From Corinectria fuckeliana (lineage: Eukaryota; Ascomycota; Sordariomycetes; Hypocreales; Nectriaceae), in the NCBI GenBank assembly GCA_019137255.1, contig WPDH01000076.1, forward strand, positions 308,608 to 372,607: a stretch of 64,000 bases of DNA, given 5' to 3'. Of the stretch, positions 1 to 11,400 are shown one piece after another. The position numbers were made by a program, and so were the translations under genes. How positions within the stretch are numbered: position 1 is the first letter of the stretch; every line of letters begins with the position of its first letter. The notes under the pieces were generated by a model that searched no databases, was not told the origin of the DNA, and saw only the letters and a list, made by a program, of their open reading frames with translations.

Positions 1-1796
1 ACCACCAGCGTCTACGGCTCTCGCTTTGCTGGCATGGACCTGCCCCGCCACCACATGCCTGAGTGCGAGATGCCCCGCGATATCGCCTACCGCATGATCA
101 AGGATGACCTGAGTCTCGACAACAACCCCATGCTCAAGTATGCTCCCCTCACAGATACAGTTGCCTTGGGAACCAATATACTGACCCTTTTTCCTTTCTT
201 TCTACTAGCCTGGCCTCTTTCGTCACTACCTACATGGTACGTCAATACCGATCCTTTTCTTATTTCCGTCCCATATTCCCCCAAATTATCCCAGCTTGAC
301 AGCTTCCATCCTACACCAATGCAGGGTGCCCCACAAGCGCCCGTCTTGGCGGTTCGGTCGCTCACGCCTTGGCTCTGGGGAACTATATCCGCCACCAACA
401 AATCAAAAACACCACCGATGGAAACAACCACTTCAGAACCTCGCTAACATGGGATTTCCCCCGAACAGGAAGATGAAGCCGAAAAGCTCATGGCAGAGTC
501 CTTCTCCAAGAACTTCATCGACTACGAGGAGTACCCCCAGTCCGCCGACATCCAGAACCGTTGCGTCAACATGATCGGCGACCTCTTCCACGCCCCCGTT
601 GGGACTGCCGTCGGAACCTCCACTGTCGGTTCTTCGGAAGCCATCATGCTCGCTGTCCTCGCCATGAAGAAGCGCTGGAAGAAGCGCCAGATCGCTGCCG
701 GCAAGAGTGCCGAGAACCCCAACATTGTCATGTCCTCGGCCGTCCAGGTCTGCTGGGAAAAAGCCACCCGCTACTTCGAGATCGACGAGAAGCTCGTCTA
801 CTGCACCACCGACCGATACGTCATGGACCCCGATGAGGCCGTCGACCTGTGCGACGAGAACACCATCGGCATCTGCGCCATTCTCGGAACCACCTACACC
901 GGTGAGTACGAGGATGTCAAGGCCATCAACGACCTCCTCGTTGAGCGGGACATTAATGTCCCCATCCACGTCGATGCTGCCAGCGGTGGCTTCGTCGCTC
1001 CCTTCGTCGTCCCTGACCTCGAGTGGGATTTCCGATGCGAAAAAGTCGTCTCCATCAACGTCTCCGGACACAAGTATGGCCTCGTCTACCCTGGTGTCGG
1101 CTGGGCCCTCTGGCGAGACCCTGAGTACCTCCCTCAGGAGCTGGTCTTCAACATCAACTACCTTGGGGCCGACCAGTCCTCCTTCACCCTCAACTTCTCC
1201 AAGGGTGCCTCCCAGGTCATCGGCCAGTACTACCAGCTGATCCGTCTCGGCAAGCACGGATACCGCGCCATCATGAGCAACCTGACCCGAACCGCCGACT
1301 ATCTTACCGACACCCTCGAGAAGCAGGGCTTCGTCATCATGTCTGAGCGCTCTGGTGCTGGCCTGCCCCTCGTGGCCTTCCGCTTCCTCACTCCCGAAGA
1401 GGGCGGTGACGAGGATCGCCACTACGACGAGTTCGCCCTGGCTCACCACCTGCGGTCGCGCGGTTGGGTCGTCCCCGCCTACACCATGGCGCCCAACTCC
1501 AACGTTAAGATGCTGCGCGTCGTCGTGCGAGAAGACTTCACCAAGACTCGCTGCGACTCCCTCATCAACGACATCGTCCTCTGCCGCGGCCTGCTCGAGG
1601 AGACGGACCGGGAAAGCATCAAGAAGCGAGAAGAGTACATCAGGAAACACCATTCGGGCAAGAGTCACCACGCTCACCCGTCCTACGCGGTTAGTAACCC
1701 TTGATGCGCCCATGACAAGTACACCCAACTAACGCATTCTAGAACGAGACGCATTCTCTCCAGGGCAAGACGGGCAAGACCCATGCTATCTGCTAA
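1..1796 (+). CDS. GAD1: Glutamate decarboxylase, 5'-truncated by window edge
   Basis: PLP-dependent enzyme that converts L-glutamate to GABA and CO2 in the cytosol, the first step of the GABA shunt. Exons read 1-137, 209-236, 469-1689 and 1743-1796. The introns have GTATGC, GTACGT and GTTAGT donors and TAG, CAG and TAG acceptors, and phase is kept at every junction. The window opens inside the N-terminal region (frame starts at base 1, ..TSVYGSRFAG), so the start codon lies outside. Visible family marks are NPMLNLASFVTTYM across exons 1-3, the cofactor-pocket segment HVDAASGGFVAPF, and the Schiff-base lysine in SGHKYG (codon 1072-1074). The C-terminus GKTHAIC is typical of fungal GADs. Codon use is strongly C-ending, suggesting good expression. 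Identity is near certain; only the extreme N-terminus is missing. Confidence 0.96.
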
Positions 1797-2938
1797 AGAA
1801 ATAGACGGGGATGGATCAATCACTGGGATGGCGTCTTACGGTGTGTTTTGGAATGTTTGGTTTTCTTGTTCATACAGGCCCTCATGACTTGACTTTTGGA
1901 TAAGAATGCAAATGCATGGCGTATTTACTTTCAGACGTTGTCTTCTGCCCCGCGTAGGATCCGTTTCTAACATTGCAAGTGTCACCAAGTAGCATCGGGT
2001 GTGTAACTAGGCCAGACTGTATAAGTCCAGTGTGGACTATAGCCTCGGGACTTTAAGTCGTGATAAATTCCTGTTCCTATTCCGACTCGAAGATTTTCTA
2101 ACTGGATGCGTTTTAACTATTCTAGTCGTCTTGCCTCCCGACACCGGAGTCTCTTATACTAGTTATGCCTCCAATGAAACAAGGGCAATTTATTCTTTGA
2201 AAAAGACATTCAACGAGGGGTCATTCTACCTAGGAATAGGCCGATGGTCCTGATATCGTACGAGCCTTGAGCCTTGTGGTGTTCTGCACAAGGGAGGCTT
2301 CTCTACATAAGCTTACCATGCTGAACCCCCTACAGCACGACATCTCCCACACATGTGCCGAAAGCTCTAGTTTCGATCATCACCGACTCGGGGGGCCAAA
2401 GTCGACTACTGCAGCAGGGATCTGGAAAGCCCATGGGGTGGGTTGTGGAGTCTTTGGGGGCGGAGATGGTCAGTGATGGCCGAGGATCACACATGCATCG
2501 TAGCCGTTGCGATGTGGAAAGCGACAATAATGGGGGGTTTCCTGAGAGATGTCCCTCTTTTTAGGGCAGTTCTCATGTGTCCTGGAAATGCTGCCTTGAC
2601 CTGTTGACAGGCATCCCCGTTGAACTGATCTACATTGCAGTTCTACTTCATCACGTCTCTTGGCATTCCATCATGAAGAACGGGATCCTTCGACTATGAG
2701 ATGGAGGATTGAGGGGGTTCTAGTATGAGCTTGGAGGTATATGGTAAGGGTAGCGTTGGATTCGATTGGCTGCTCAACTGCAATTAAGGGGCTATTTTAT
2801 CCTCGATCCTGATCTCGAAAGGAAGAGAGCGAAGTGTCCGGCACAAGACTGTGAAGAAGGAGGCCGAAGTTGACGAGAGCCTCGAGCCAACTTCCGTTCC
2901 ATCTATCCATCCATCCATCCACCCATCCATCCATCCCA
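1797..2938. other. Intergenic, convergent 3' regions
   Basis: This 1.1 kb lies between the ends of the decarboxylase (+) and the small secreted-protein gene (-). It should hold both 3' UTRs. Open frames here are under 75 codons, lack codon bias and match nothing I recognise. A CCAT-repeat sits at the right edge (2896-2939). No other signal seen. Confidence 0.6.
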
Positions 2939-2939
2939 T
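2896..2939. repeat. CCAT tetranucleotide microsatellite
   Basis: An imperfect run of CCAT units directly abuts the stop codon of the minus-strand secreted-protein gene, so it would be in its 3' UTR. Simple replication-slippage repeat. Confidence 0.85.
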
Positions 2940-3673
2940 CAGTCGTCATCCTCGTCGTCCTCGATGGGCATCCCCCCCTGCGGCCTCGCCTTCCCTTCCT
3001 TGGCAATCTTCAGCTCCATCATCTCCTCCTTGAGGTTCTCCTTGTCAAAGTTCTTCGTCACCGGCCTCCTCGTCGTCGGGCAGATCTCGGTGCCCCGCCA
3101 CGCGCGGCCGTACTCGCGGCGCCACGGGTCCATGTACACCCAGGCGGCGCCCCTCGTGCCGCACGTCTCGTTGAAGACGCGCTCGGCCGCCTCGTACTGC
3201 GCCTCGCCGCAGAAGCTCAGCCGGAACTCGTAGCGGCGGTTGCACACGTAGGCGGCGACGTTGCCGCGCAGCGCCAGCTCGACGTGCGCGGTGCGGAAGC
3301 CGTACAGCGCGCACCAGTTGAACAGGCTCTGCTTGGACGCCGCGTAGTCGGCCGCGTCGAGCGCGTAGGGGATGGCGCGGTGGCAGCCCCGCGCCGTCAC
3401 CGGCAGCGGCAGCCGCGTCGCCGAGCGGTCGACGTCGAGGATGATGTCGTCGACGGCCGAGGAGCCCGCCGCGTCTTCGTTGACCACGACGGTGACTTCG
3501 CCCGTGCCGCGGGGGACCGGCTGCCAGCGCTTGGCCGCGTGGTTGAAGCGCCGGACGAGAGGCTTGGCGTCCGAGTCGTACGTGACGGTGTAGTCGCCGT
3601 CCGGGAGGTCGCGGGGCACCTGGAAGGCAGAGGCCCCCGCGTAGAGGAGGCAGGAGAGCAGGAGAGCCTTCAT
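2939..3673 (-). CDS. Predicted secreted protein with six cysteines, unknown function
   Basis: Single exon, 244 residues. I chose the ATG at 3673 because it starts a clean signal peptide (MKALLLSCLLYAGASA, likely cleaved near residue 18, before FQVPRDLPDG). The frame stays open further upstream, but that extension has no secretory features. The mature chain has six cysteines (GCHRA, NWCAL, YVCNR, SFCGE, NETCG, EICPT) that could form three disulfides, one N-glycosylation sequon (NET), and an acidic tail ending EDDEDDD. Third-position GC is extremely high compared with neighbouring genes. I do not recognise a catalytic domain. Size, cysteines and secretion fit effector-like fungal proteins, but that is inference. 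The gene could also encode a cell-wall or extracellular protein unrelated to host interaction. Confidence 0.72.
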   Translation of the reverse strand: MKALLLSCLLYAGASAFQVPRDLPDGDYTVTYDSDAKPLVRRFNHAAKRWQPVPRGTGEVTVVVNEDAAGSSAVDDIILDVDRSATRLPLPVTARGCHRAIPYALDAADYAASKQSLFNWCALYGFRTAHVELALRGNVAAYVCNRRYEFRLSFCGEAQYEAAERVFNETCGTRGAAWVYMDPWRREYGRAWRGTEICPTTRRPVTKNFDKENLKEEMMELKIAKEGKARPQGGMPIEDDEDDD

Positions 3674-3969
3674 CTTGGGCGTTGTGTGGTTTCCTGTCGT
3701 TTGTGCTCCAAGGGGAGGTGAGGCCAGGTGGTAATTTAAATGTGTCTGCGGATGGCGTCGACAAAGTTTTCGCGGGAGCCTGCAACCGAAAAGCAACACC
3801 GTTGACAGGATTTTCGCGGTCCTGTTGCAAAATCACATCTAATTCGCTTTTCATCTAAGCCGTAAACAAGAGCACATTCATTCATTCCCTTGCCCCCCTA
3901 CCGCAACCCCTGAAGACCAGCATAACCAAGAACTCCGCACTCAGATCCAACTCTTCCAGACCTCGAAGC

Positions 3970-5384
3970 TCACCGCGTAGCTGCAATGGCGGCGTCCAGA
4001 ATGTCCAGGCCCTTGTTGATCTCCTCGTCCGAAATCGTCAGGCTGGGCACGAACCGCAGCACGTTGGTGCCGGCGGTGATGATCAGCAGGCCCCGCTCGC
4101 GGGCGGCCTTGACGATGGGGCTGGGGTCCTCGGAGAGCTCGAGGCCCAAGATCAGGCCCCGGCCGCGGGTCTCCTTGACGAAGGCGGGGTATTTGGCCTG
4201 CAGCTTGGCGAAGCGGTCCCGGAAGACCTTGGACCGGGCCAGGACTGTGTCCTGGAGCGACTTCTCCGAGAGGCGGCCGACGATGTAGTGGGCCAAGCGA
4301 GACGCCAGGGGGTTGCCGCCGAAGGTGGTGCCGTGGTCGCCGACCTTCATCTTGTCGGACACGTCCTGGGTGACGATGACGGCGCCGATGGGGAAGCCGT
4401 TGCCGAGCGCCTTGGCAGTGGTGAGAACGTCCGGGTGAGCCTCCTTGGGGAGGTTGCCGTGGGCCCAGAAGGTGCCCGTCCGAGACAGACCGCACTGGAT
4501 CTCGTCGTAGATGAGGACGGCATCGACCTCTCGGCAGCGCTTGGCCAGAGCAGTGAGGAACTCGTCAGTCGCAGCAATGAGACCGCCCTCGCCCTGGATC
4601 GGCTCGACGATGACACCGCAGGTCTTCTCCGTCACCAGGTCGTCGATGGCAGCAACGTCGTTGTAGGTGCCGACCTTGAAGCCGGGGACCATGGGCGAGA
4701 AGGGCTGCTGGTACTTGGGGTTGGGAGTGGCCGACAGGCTGCCCATGGTCCGCCCGTGGAAGCCGTTCTTGAAGGACACCATCTCGTACTTGGCGCCAGA
4801 GGGGTCGACGACCTTGCCGGCCTTCCTGGCGAACTTGATGGCCGCCTCGTTGGCCTCGGATCCCGAGTTGCAGACGAAGACCGACGCCGCGTTGTGCATG
4901 CCACCGGACTCGAGCGTCTTCTCCACCAGCAGCTTGGACAGAGCGCCGGTCCAGGGGTTGTAGTACAGGTTGGAGGCGTGGACGAGCTCCTTGGCCTAGA
5001 AGCAACAGAACCGGTCAGTTCCTGTCTGCGGCGACTGCCAAGGGCTCTGGGCGGACTTACCTGCTCGGCCAGGATCCTGGTGAACTCCGGGTCGCAGTGC
5101 CCGAGGCCGTTGACGGCGATGCCGGCCGTAAAGTCAAGGTACCTGCGGCCCTCGATATCCCACAGCCACGAGCCCGCGCCCTTGACGAAGACGGGAGGCG
5201 GGCGGGCGTAGGTAGCGACCATGTAGGGGGCGTGCTCGTCGACAACGGCGGCACTGCGCGAGCCGGGAGCCGGATCGGCGTTCGGCAGCGAGGCGAGGCC
5301 GCGGCGGGCGATTCGGGGACGGGTGACGGCGCCGGCGTTGGCCAGAGCTGCCAATCGGCATCGCAGAGGGAGTCGCATGGCCAT
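3970..5384 (-). CDS. ARG8: Acetylornithine aminotransferase, mitochondrial
   Basis: Class-III PLP aminotransferase that converts N-acetylglutamate semialdehyde to N-acetylornithine in the mitochondrial arginine/ornithine pathway. Exon 1 is 5061-5384 and exon 2 is 3970-4995; the 65-base intron has GTAAG at the donor and CTAG at the acceptor. Protein 449 residues. The N-terminus is Arg-rich and lacks acids (MAMRLPLRCRLAALA.., RIARRGLASL), as expected of a mitochondrial presequence. Family marks are VCNSGSEANEAAIKFAR (phosphate-binding loop), NGFHGRTMGSLS, IYDEIQCGLSRTG, and TTAKALGNGFPIGA, where K303 is the PLP lysine. A second Met at residue 3 is an equal start candidate. A TGACTCA element about 300 bp upstream suggests general amino-acid control. 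Ornithine aminotransferase is the main alternative, but the sequence and presequence fit ARG8 better. Confidence 0.95.
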
Positions 5385-6528
5385 GGCTTCCGGGGGGAGA
5401 AGGGGGGATGATCGCCGCGCGACGGGAGTGGCTTGGTCGACAGAGATGAAGGAGAGGGATCCGAAGAGGGCGGGCTTAAAGTAAAGACCTGGAGGGGTGG
5501 GAGAAGATTTATTGTTTCGTTATCGATAACACTCCGCTATCGCAGCTGGTGCGTCACTTGCGCGATGGGAACTTTTCTTTGCGCATGCTTTCGGAGTCAC
5601 GTTCCTAGAGCCACTCCTGACTTCCTCTTCAGGCTGTCGGCCTGATGATCAATCGAATCGAGGGCTTTTCGCCGGTTCAGTTGACTCATTACGCTACTTG
5701 TATAACTCGACCGACCAAACCATGCCCGCTACTTTTGTTGAGAAGTCATCACATCTGCGGTCTCAAACACCCCACTAATTAGCCATGTCTTGTCAACTGC
5801 GTTAGCTCGAGAGTGCACGGGATGGCAGTTTAGGACTATCGAACACCAACTACTTTATAAGCTGTTGAATATTTGCAATCGCGTTGTATGGCGGACTCAC
5901 ACATAAGCTGTGAACTCAAGCTTCTTGTACGTCAAGTCGTCCAAGCACATTATATTACTACTCACTCCTTCGTATCGAGTCATATGTCTCCCCTCGTTGT
6001 CCGAAGACGGGAATTCGCGCCCCGTAAGAGAATCACCAGAGAACAGTCATCTTAGCATGCGACTGTAGACCGCCTGAGCGAGGCGCTATACACATGAACA
6101 GGGGCCTGGAGGGAGCACCTAATGCAAAAAACAGTCAAGGCGCAGAGCCTTTGTAAGGTCCTCATTTCACAATATTCAAAATGTATGCATTAGTATACAG
6201 CTATTGGCGCTGGCCGCTAGTCTTCCAAAAACACCTCCGGTCTAACATAGTTCCCTCCGTCTGTCATCCTTGTCTGCGTCCTGGTCCATTGCCGCTCACT
6301 CCACCGCGAATCTTCTTCTCTGTTCCAGAGGTCTCCCAAGAGCAACTCCCAGTTATAGGAAATGGAGTCGAATGGGCAGCTACCCGTAGAAGCAACTACG
6401 TTACGGAGGAGAGCATCGATCCGCCTTTGGTGCCCAGACAGATCTCCAGTTCTGTGGTTGGTCGCGTTGCCTGATCGTCTCAACCTAGCCAAACAACAAT
6501 AGCAAAAGTACCAGCTCTAAAATCCCTC
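5385..6528. other. Intergenic: ARG8 promoter and Atg27 3' region
   Basis: This 1.1 kb holds the upstream region of ARG8 (reading leftward) and the downstream region of ATG27. I see a TGACTCA element at 5682-5688 and otherwise only short chance frames without codon bias. Confidence 0.6.
5682..5688. promoter_or_regulatory. Gcn4/CPC1-type element upstream of ARG8
   Basis: TGACTCA is a perfect match to the palindromic bZIP site bound by yeast Gcn4 and Neurospora CPC-1, which raise arginine-pathway transcription under amino-acid starvation. It lies about 300 bp upstream of the ARG8 start codon. Sequence match is direct; function is inferred from the gene behind it. Confidence 0.6.
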
Positions 6529-7700
6529 TCAAACCGCACTGTAGCCTCCCCGGTTGCCAGTGCCCTGGACAGTGTTCAAAACCCGACGAACCCAATCCTT
6601 CATCAGGTACGGGACGTCGCGAATGCTATCGCTATGAGGGAGCAGGTCCCAGCCCCGAGCGCCGTAGCGGTTGTAGTTCAACCAGCTTGAGAACACCAAG
6701 TAGGCAGCAATGCCGAGGAACGCCCTAAAAACAAGTCAGTGGGTGCCATCGCTGGAAATCTGGAGACGGGAACTTACACAATCACGAACCAGGTGAAGAA
6801 GCCCCAGTGAGTGCTGTCGTCACCACCATCCCCGTCTTCTCGCTTCTCGCAAGCATACTGGGTGTACCAGGTCAAGCGCAGAATATCAGCGTCCTTCTCC
6901 GACGTGAAGCTATCCCAAACGAGGGAAGCATCTTTGTTCTTCAGCTGGTGCTCCTTCTCAAGGTCCTCATCGCCATCCTTGCTGTCATCGCCGTCCTTGC
7001 CCTTGTCTCCATCGTCCTTCTTATCGCCATCTTCACTCTTCTCCTCGTCCCCTCGGAGTCTCAACTTAGTGCCCTTGTCGTACTTGTCCTCCGAATCCCA
7101 CTCGCCCTCGGTTCCCGTCCTGTTGCGGTCGCAAATGAATTCGATGATGGCCCTTTGCTCTCGAAGATCCTTGGCCGAGCCCCCGATGCGGTGATGCTTG
7201 CCACCCTTGAGAACCAATCGCAAACCCTCCTTCTGGGAGTCCGAGGTGGAGTCGCTCGTCTTGAGTCGTGTCGCGGTATAGTCGAAATGGGTGCCGCCGG
7301 CGTTCTCGAGGTTTCCCGCTATCGCATTGACATCCACGATGGTGTCCGTCTCCTCCTTTAGGAGACGGGTTATCGCGCACACTAGGACTCGTCAGCACTT
7401 GACCCCAACTGACTCGTGGACGAGGTGCCCACCTCTCGTGCCATTCGGGCACTCCTCCCCCTTCTTGGACTTTCCGCTCTTCTTCAGCGGCCCGCAGACG
7501 TCCAGAGTGTATGTGGTATTGAAGTGCTCGGGAGGGTTCGATTCGTAACGCGAGGTGACCACGGAGTGCGGCCCGCCAAGCTTCGACAGGTCAAAGCTGT
7601 GGCCATCAACCCGGATATTTTCGCATGTTAGCGAAGCCAGGCCCAGCACTGGCGCGACCAGCAGGGGAAGCAGAAGCGCCGATAATTGTGACTGATGCAT
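6529..7700 (-). CDS. ATG27: Autophagy protein Atg27
   Basis: Type-I membrane protein that travels with Atg9 vesicles and supports autophagosome formation. Exons are 7433-7700, 6778-7381 and 6529-6724. Introns are GTGGGC..CTAG (51 bp) and GTAAGT..TTAG (53 bp). Protein 355 residues. A signal peptide covers about residues 1-20. The luminal mannose-6-phosphate-receptor-like region contains CGPLKK, CPNGTR joined across intron 1 to VCAITRLL, and FICDRNRTGTEGEW. One transmembrane helix lies at about 283-304 (FVIVAFLGIAAYLVF). The short cytosolic tail ends in YSAV, the same tyrosine sorting motif known at the end of yeast Atg27. Odd feature: a highly charged Asp/Lys/Glu insertion of roughly 40 residues in the luminal part (EDGDKKDDGDKGKDG and onward). 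Intron 1 was fixed by the CPNGTR/VC junction typical of the family. Confidence 0.93.
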
Positions 7701-8413
7701 CGAGAAGATGTGACGGAGTCAGGATGAGAGAAGATAAGGTGGTCGTAGGCTGTCGCAGCCGGAGCCAGAGCGAGGCGGATAAGATGGAAGTCGTAGAGGC
7801 ACTGGATTGGGGAGAAGAAGCAGTTGTTCGTGAGAGCACACGTCTTATGTCGCCAAGGAGGTGCGTGATGAACTGGTCACGCTGCCTGGAGCTATCACGG
7901 GTTTGGGTGGACATAACCAAGCTTCCCGACCAGCGGTTGTGTCATCATGCACCGGCAACTCGAGCTAGGCACGTGACCACTCACGGGCATCTCGCTCTCA
8001 ACTCATAGATAAGTTTGTAAGCTACCCATTGCACCATCCACTTCGTAAAATAATACACAGCATTTTAGGAAGGAAGAAACTCGAGAAATACCATATGGAG
8101 GCTGGACAATGATGTTTCCTGATACAACTTGTTGATATGGTACACTCGATTCCCAGCTTGAGACCTGAACACCATGTATGACCAACGCTCCATGTCACTA
8201 AAAATCAGCACCCGCGCCCCCCAAGAAACCGCATCCGTGACATCCCTATCCGACTCAAAGAATTCCGCGGGGTATAAGCAACCATGCCCAAACTTGAAAA
8301 CAAATGCGAAATCACGAAACGTAACCATCCCCTAAACTCCATCCCCCATCCCGGCCGACTATTCATCGATCCATCAACTCCAATGTCGCCGGAGTCGTCC
8401 CCGACGAGCGTCC
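7701..8413. other. Intergenic: ATG27 promoter, SPT20 3' region
   Basis: About 0.7 kb between the ATG27 start codon and the SPT20 stop codon. It should contain the ATG27 promoter and the SPT20 3' UTR. No coding frame with supporting features was seen. Confidence 0.6.
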
Positions 8414-11400
8414 TCACATCCCTTGATGGCCCATCATCCCATTCATCCCTTGCATTTGTTGTTGCTGTAGCTGCTGTTGTTGCAACTGCAAGTGCTGCTG
8501 TTGCTGTTGCTGCATCAACATCTGTTGCTGCTGCGCCCTACGTTGAGCAAGGTTCTGTTGAAAGAGGTGCGTAGCCTGCGCTATCGATGTTTGCTTTATC
8601 TTTTCCATAACTTCTGGGGGAATGCGCTCCAATCCTCCGTGCTTAGCAGCAAGAGTTTGCAACATCTTTTGATACAAGACTCGCGCTTGGTTCTGGATCT
8701 GGACTTGTACAGGATTTCCTCCCATTTGTTGCTGCTGAGGCTGCTGGTGCTGCTGTTGCTGTTGCTGATGCTGCTGTTGTTGTTGTTGTTGTTGCTGCTG
8801 CTGTTGCTGGTGCTGCTGCTGGTGCTGCTGCTGAGCTTGTTGCTGCTGCTGTTGCTGTTGCTGTTGTATTGCCGCAAGAGCCTGCATGTTCATGTTGTTA
8901 CCGTTCATCATTTGGCCGCTGACTTGGCGCTGCATAGGATTGCCCATCTGATTCATTCTTGCCATTTGCTGCTGTAGCTGAGCTTGCATTTGGGGTGTCA
9001 TCTGGCGCATTTGACTCCCTTGCATATTTTGGAGTTGTTGAGCATACTGCTGGGCGAGTTGCTGCTGGTTCATCATGCCACCTTGCTGCTGATGTTGATG
9101 CTGCTGTTGATGCTGCTGTTGATGCTGCTGCTGCTGCTGTTGTTGTTGTTGCTGTTGCTGCTGCTGCTGCATCATTTGTCGTTGCATCATTGCCATCATC
9201 TGCTGTTGCTGCTGAGGTGACATAGCTTGGCCATTCATGTTGCCATTAGCAACACCGTTCTGCATCGCGGCTAGTTGCTGTTGCTGTTGCTGTTGCTGTG
9301 CAATAGCTCGTTGCTGCGCTGCCATGTGGACAATGACTTGCGGGTTGGTCTGGTTCATGCCCTGGTTGTTCATCATCATGGCTTGTGCTTGCCCCATCTG
9401 CGAGTTCTGAGCCATCATATTAGGAGGCGGGCTAGCCTGGGTCATGCGAGGAGTCGCCACCATCGCGGGCCGACTAATCGGCGTTCCATGCGGCATGTTG
9501 GGCGTTGAATGAGGAATACGAGGCGTTCCAGACGGGTGACTCTGCTGGCTTCCTCGTGACGACATGTTATGAGCCATCGGAACCGACATGGGATGATTCT
9601 GGACCACAGAAGATGGCCGAGGAGGACTGGCCGCCACGCCAGAGTTCGTCTGCTGCATTGGGACGCTTCCAACCATAGGAGAGGACATGTTTTGAGGCGT
9701 TCCTTGTCTAGGCATCGGCGAAGAGGCGGGGGGTTGAGAAATCTGCGCTTGGAAGCGCGGTTGAGCTTGTGCGGCCATACCGTTAGTTGTAGGCGCAGGC
9801 GTTGCACCAGTTCCATTTGCCATGTTGTTAGCCATTGCTCCGCTTTGAGCCGGATGGGCGTGTTGTGGCTGAGCCGTGTTTGGTCTCTGTGCATTCTGGT
9901 TGCTTGGTGTTGATGCGGATGCCCGAGCCTGCCGGAGTACTTCGGCTTGTCGTTGACTAGCCTCTCTTGCTACAGCGGCTTCCCGCCTAACTCGCTCCTG
10001 TTCTGCTGCCTGCTGTCTTTGTGCCTGGACCAATGCCTCTTGCTGCTGCTGTTGTCTCTGCTGCTGCAACCTCCGATCGTTTTCAGCCTGCTTGAGCTTC
10101 TCCTGCTCCTTCTTCTCGGCATGCTCGCGCTTGATATCCGCGATGACCTGGAACCGCTCAAATCGAGGTTCGAATGTGGACGCCCCATTTTGAGCGTCTC
10201 CGTCCGCTGTCCCACCACTTTGAGCACCTGCGGCGCTGGACGATAGACGTTCGTCCAAAACAAGCATGTAGCGTTCTTGTTCTGCAGCCGCCGCTTCATC
10301 TGCCGCCACCTCCGCAACAGTCCTCTTGCGAGTCTTGGGTTGCGGTGGTGGTTCTGAATGCTTGGGATGTGACATGGCCTCGAGAAGTGCAATTGTTTCC
10401 TCCACGTTCTTCGTTGGCTCGAGCATTAAGGGCGCATTTGTTGCCAAGAGAATCTGGCCCTCAACTTCATGAATGTTGCTTCCGTCTACTTCCATTTTCT
10501 CTCGCTTCTGGCGCTTAGCTGGTGGTGGCATGTTCGCGGCTGTTGGTGTCGGTGGAACTAGAGATATCGGGGTCGACGGGATTTGGCCTAGGGCGTCGAG
10601 CGCTCCCTTTGGAGTTGACGCCTTAATGAGTAGGTCCGCCTGGAGACTTTCAGGAGTTGGATGTAAGACAACTGTGAAGACTTTGGATTTTGAGGGCGTT
10701 TTGCCCTTTGGCACATCGGGAGTGGCGGGAGGTGCTGGTAGACTTTCCTTATCTTGCTCTCCCGCGGGTTTGTCCTTTGTTTCCTCTTCCGCTTTGACGT
10801 GACCATCCATGTTCGATAAACTATCTTTGGGGAATGGGACATAAGGGGAAGGAGTCAGACACTGGTTGTAGTTGTGGATAGACGAAGCTACCACAGTGCT
10901 TGTTGATGAAGTCGGTCGCGCAACATCCTTTTTCTGGGCAACAGATTTGTGATCGTGAACTTGGACGATGAGACAACCATCGTAAAACGGGACTCGGGCT
11001 TCGGTGAAGTAGGGAAGAAGGTCGTGCGGCACGGTGCGACTCCTAACATGGTCGAGGAAGAGTCTCATCGGGGACTTGTACTGGAACATGCCGTCCTGTT
11101 TGTCGAATTTGAAGTGCGTTGCATACATATGAACAATGAGCGACGGAGGTCTGCCAGCATGTTTCTTTAGGATATAAGAGTCGGTGACAACTGCGAGGAG
11201 GTTAGGTTACACGTCCATGACTGAGTGTCGAGTCAAAGACCATACCATAAGGCGGGGGCTCATTGTTATGTTGTAACATATCAGCCGCCATTGATGCCGA
11301 GCGGAGCCCGGCACTATTCCTAGAGTTCCTACCAAGTATCTGAGAAGAAGTTTCCCGGCGTGCTCGGTTGACAGGTCGGACGGTCGACGCGGTTATCGCC

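Noticed and set aside
433..1728. 431-codon open frame antisense to glutamate decarboxylase
   Set aside because: It is the mirror of a strongly C-ending coding frame; Val/Gly/Asp-rich product without domain, typical shadow.
2870..3721. Long plus-strand frame opposite the secreted-protein gene
   Set aside because: Arg/Ala/Val-rich shadow of a very GC-rich gene; the minus frame has signal peptide and cysteines.
4288..5211. 307-codon plus-strand frame over ARG8
   Set aside because: Antisense shadow; the minus strand encodes a clear aminotransferase with correct splicing.
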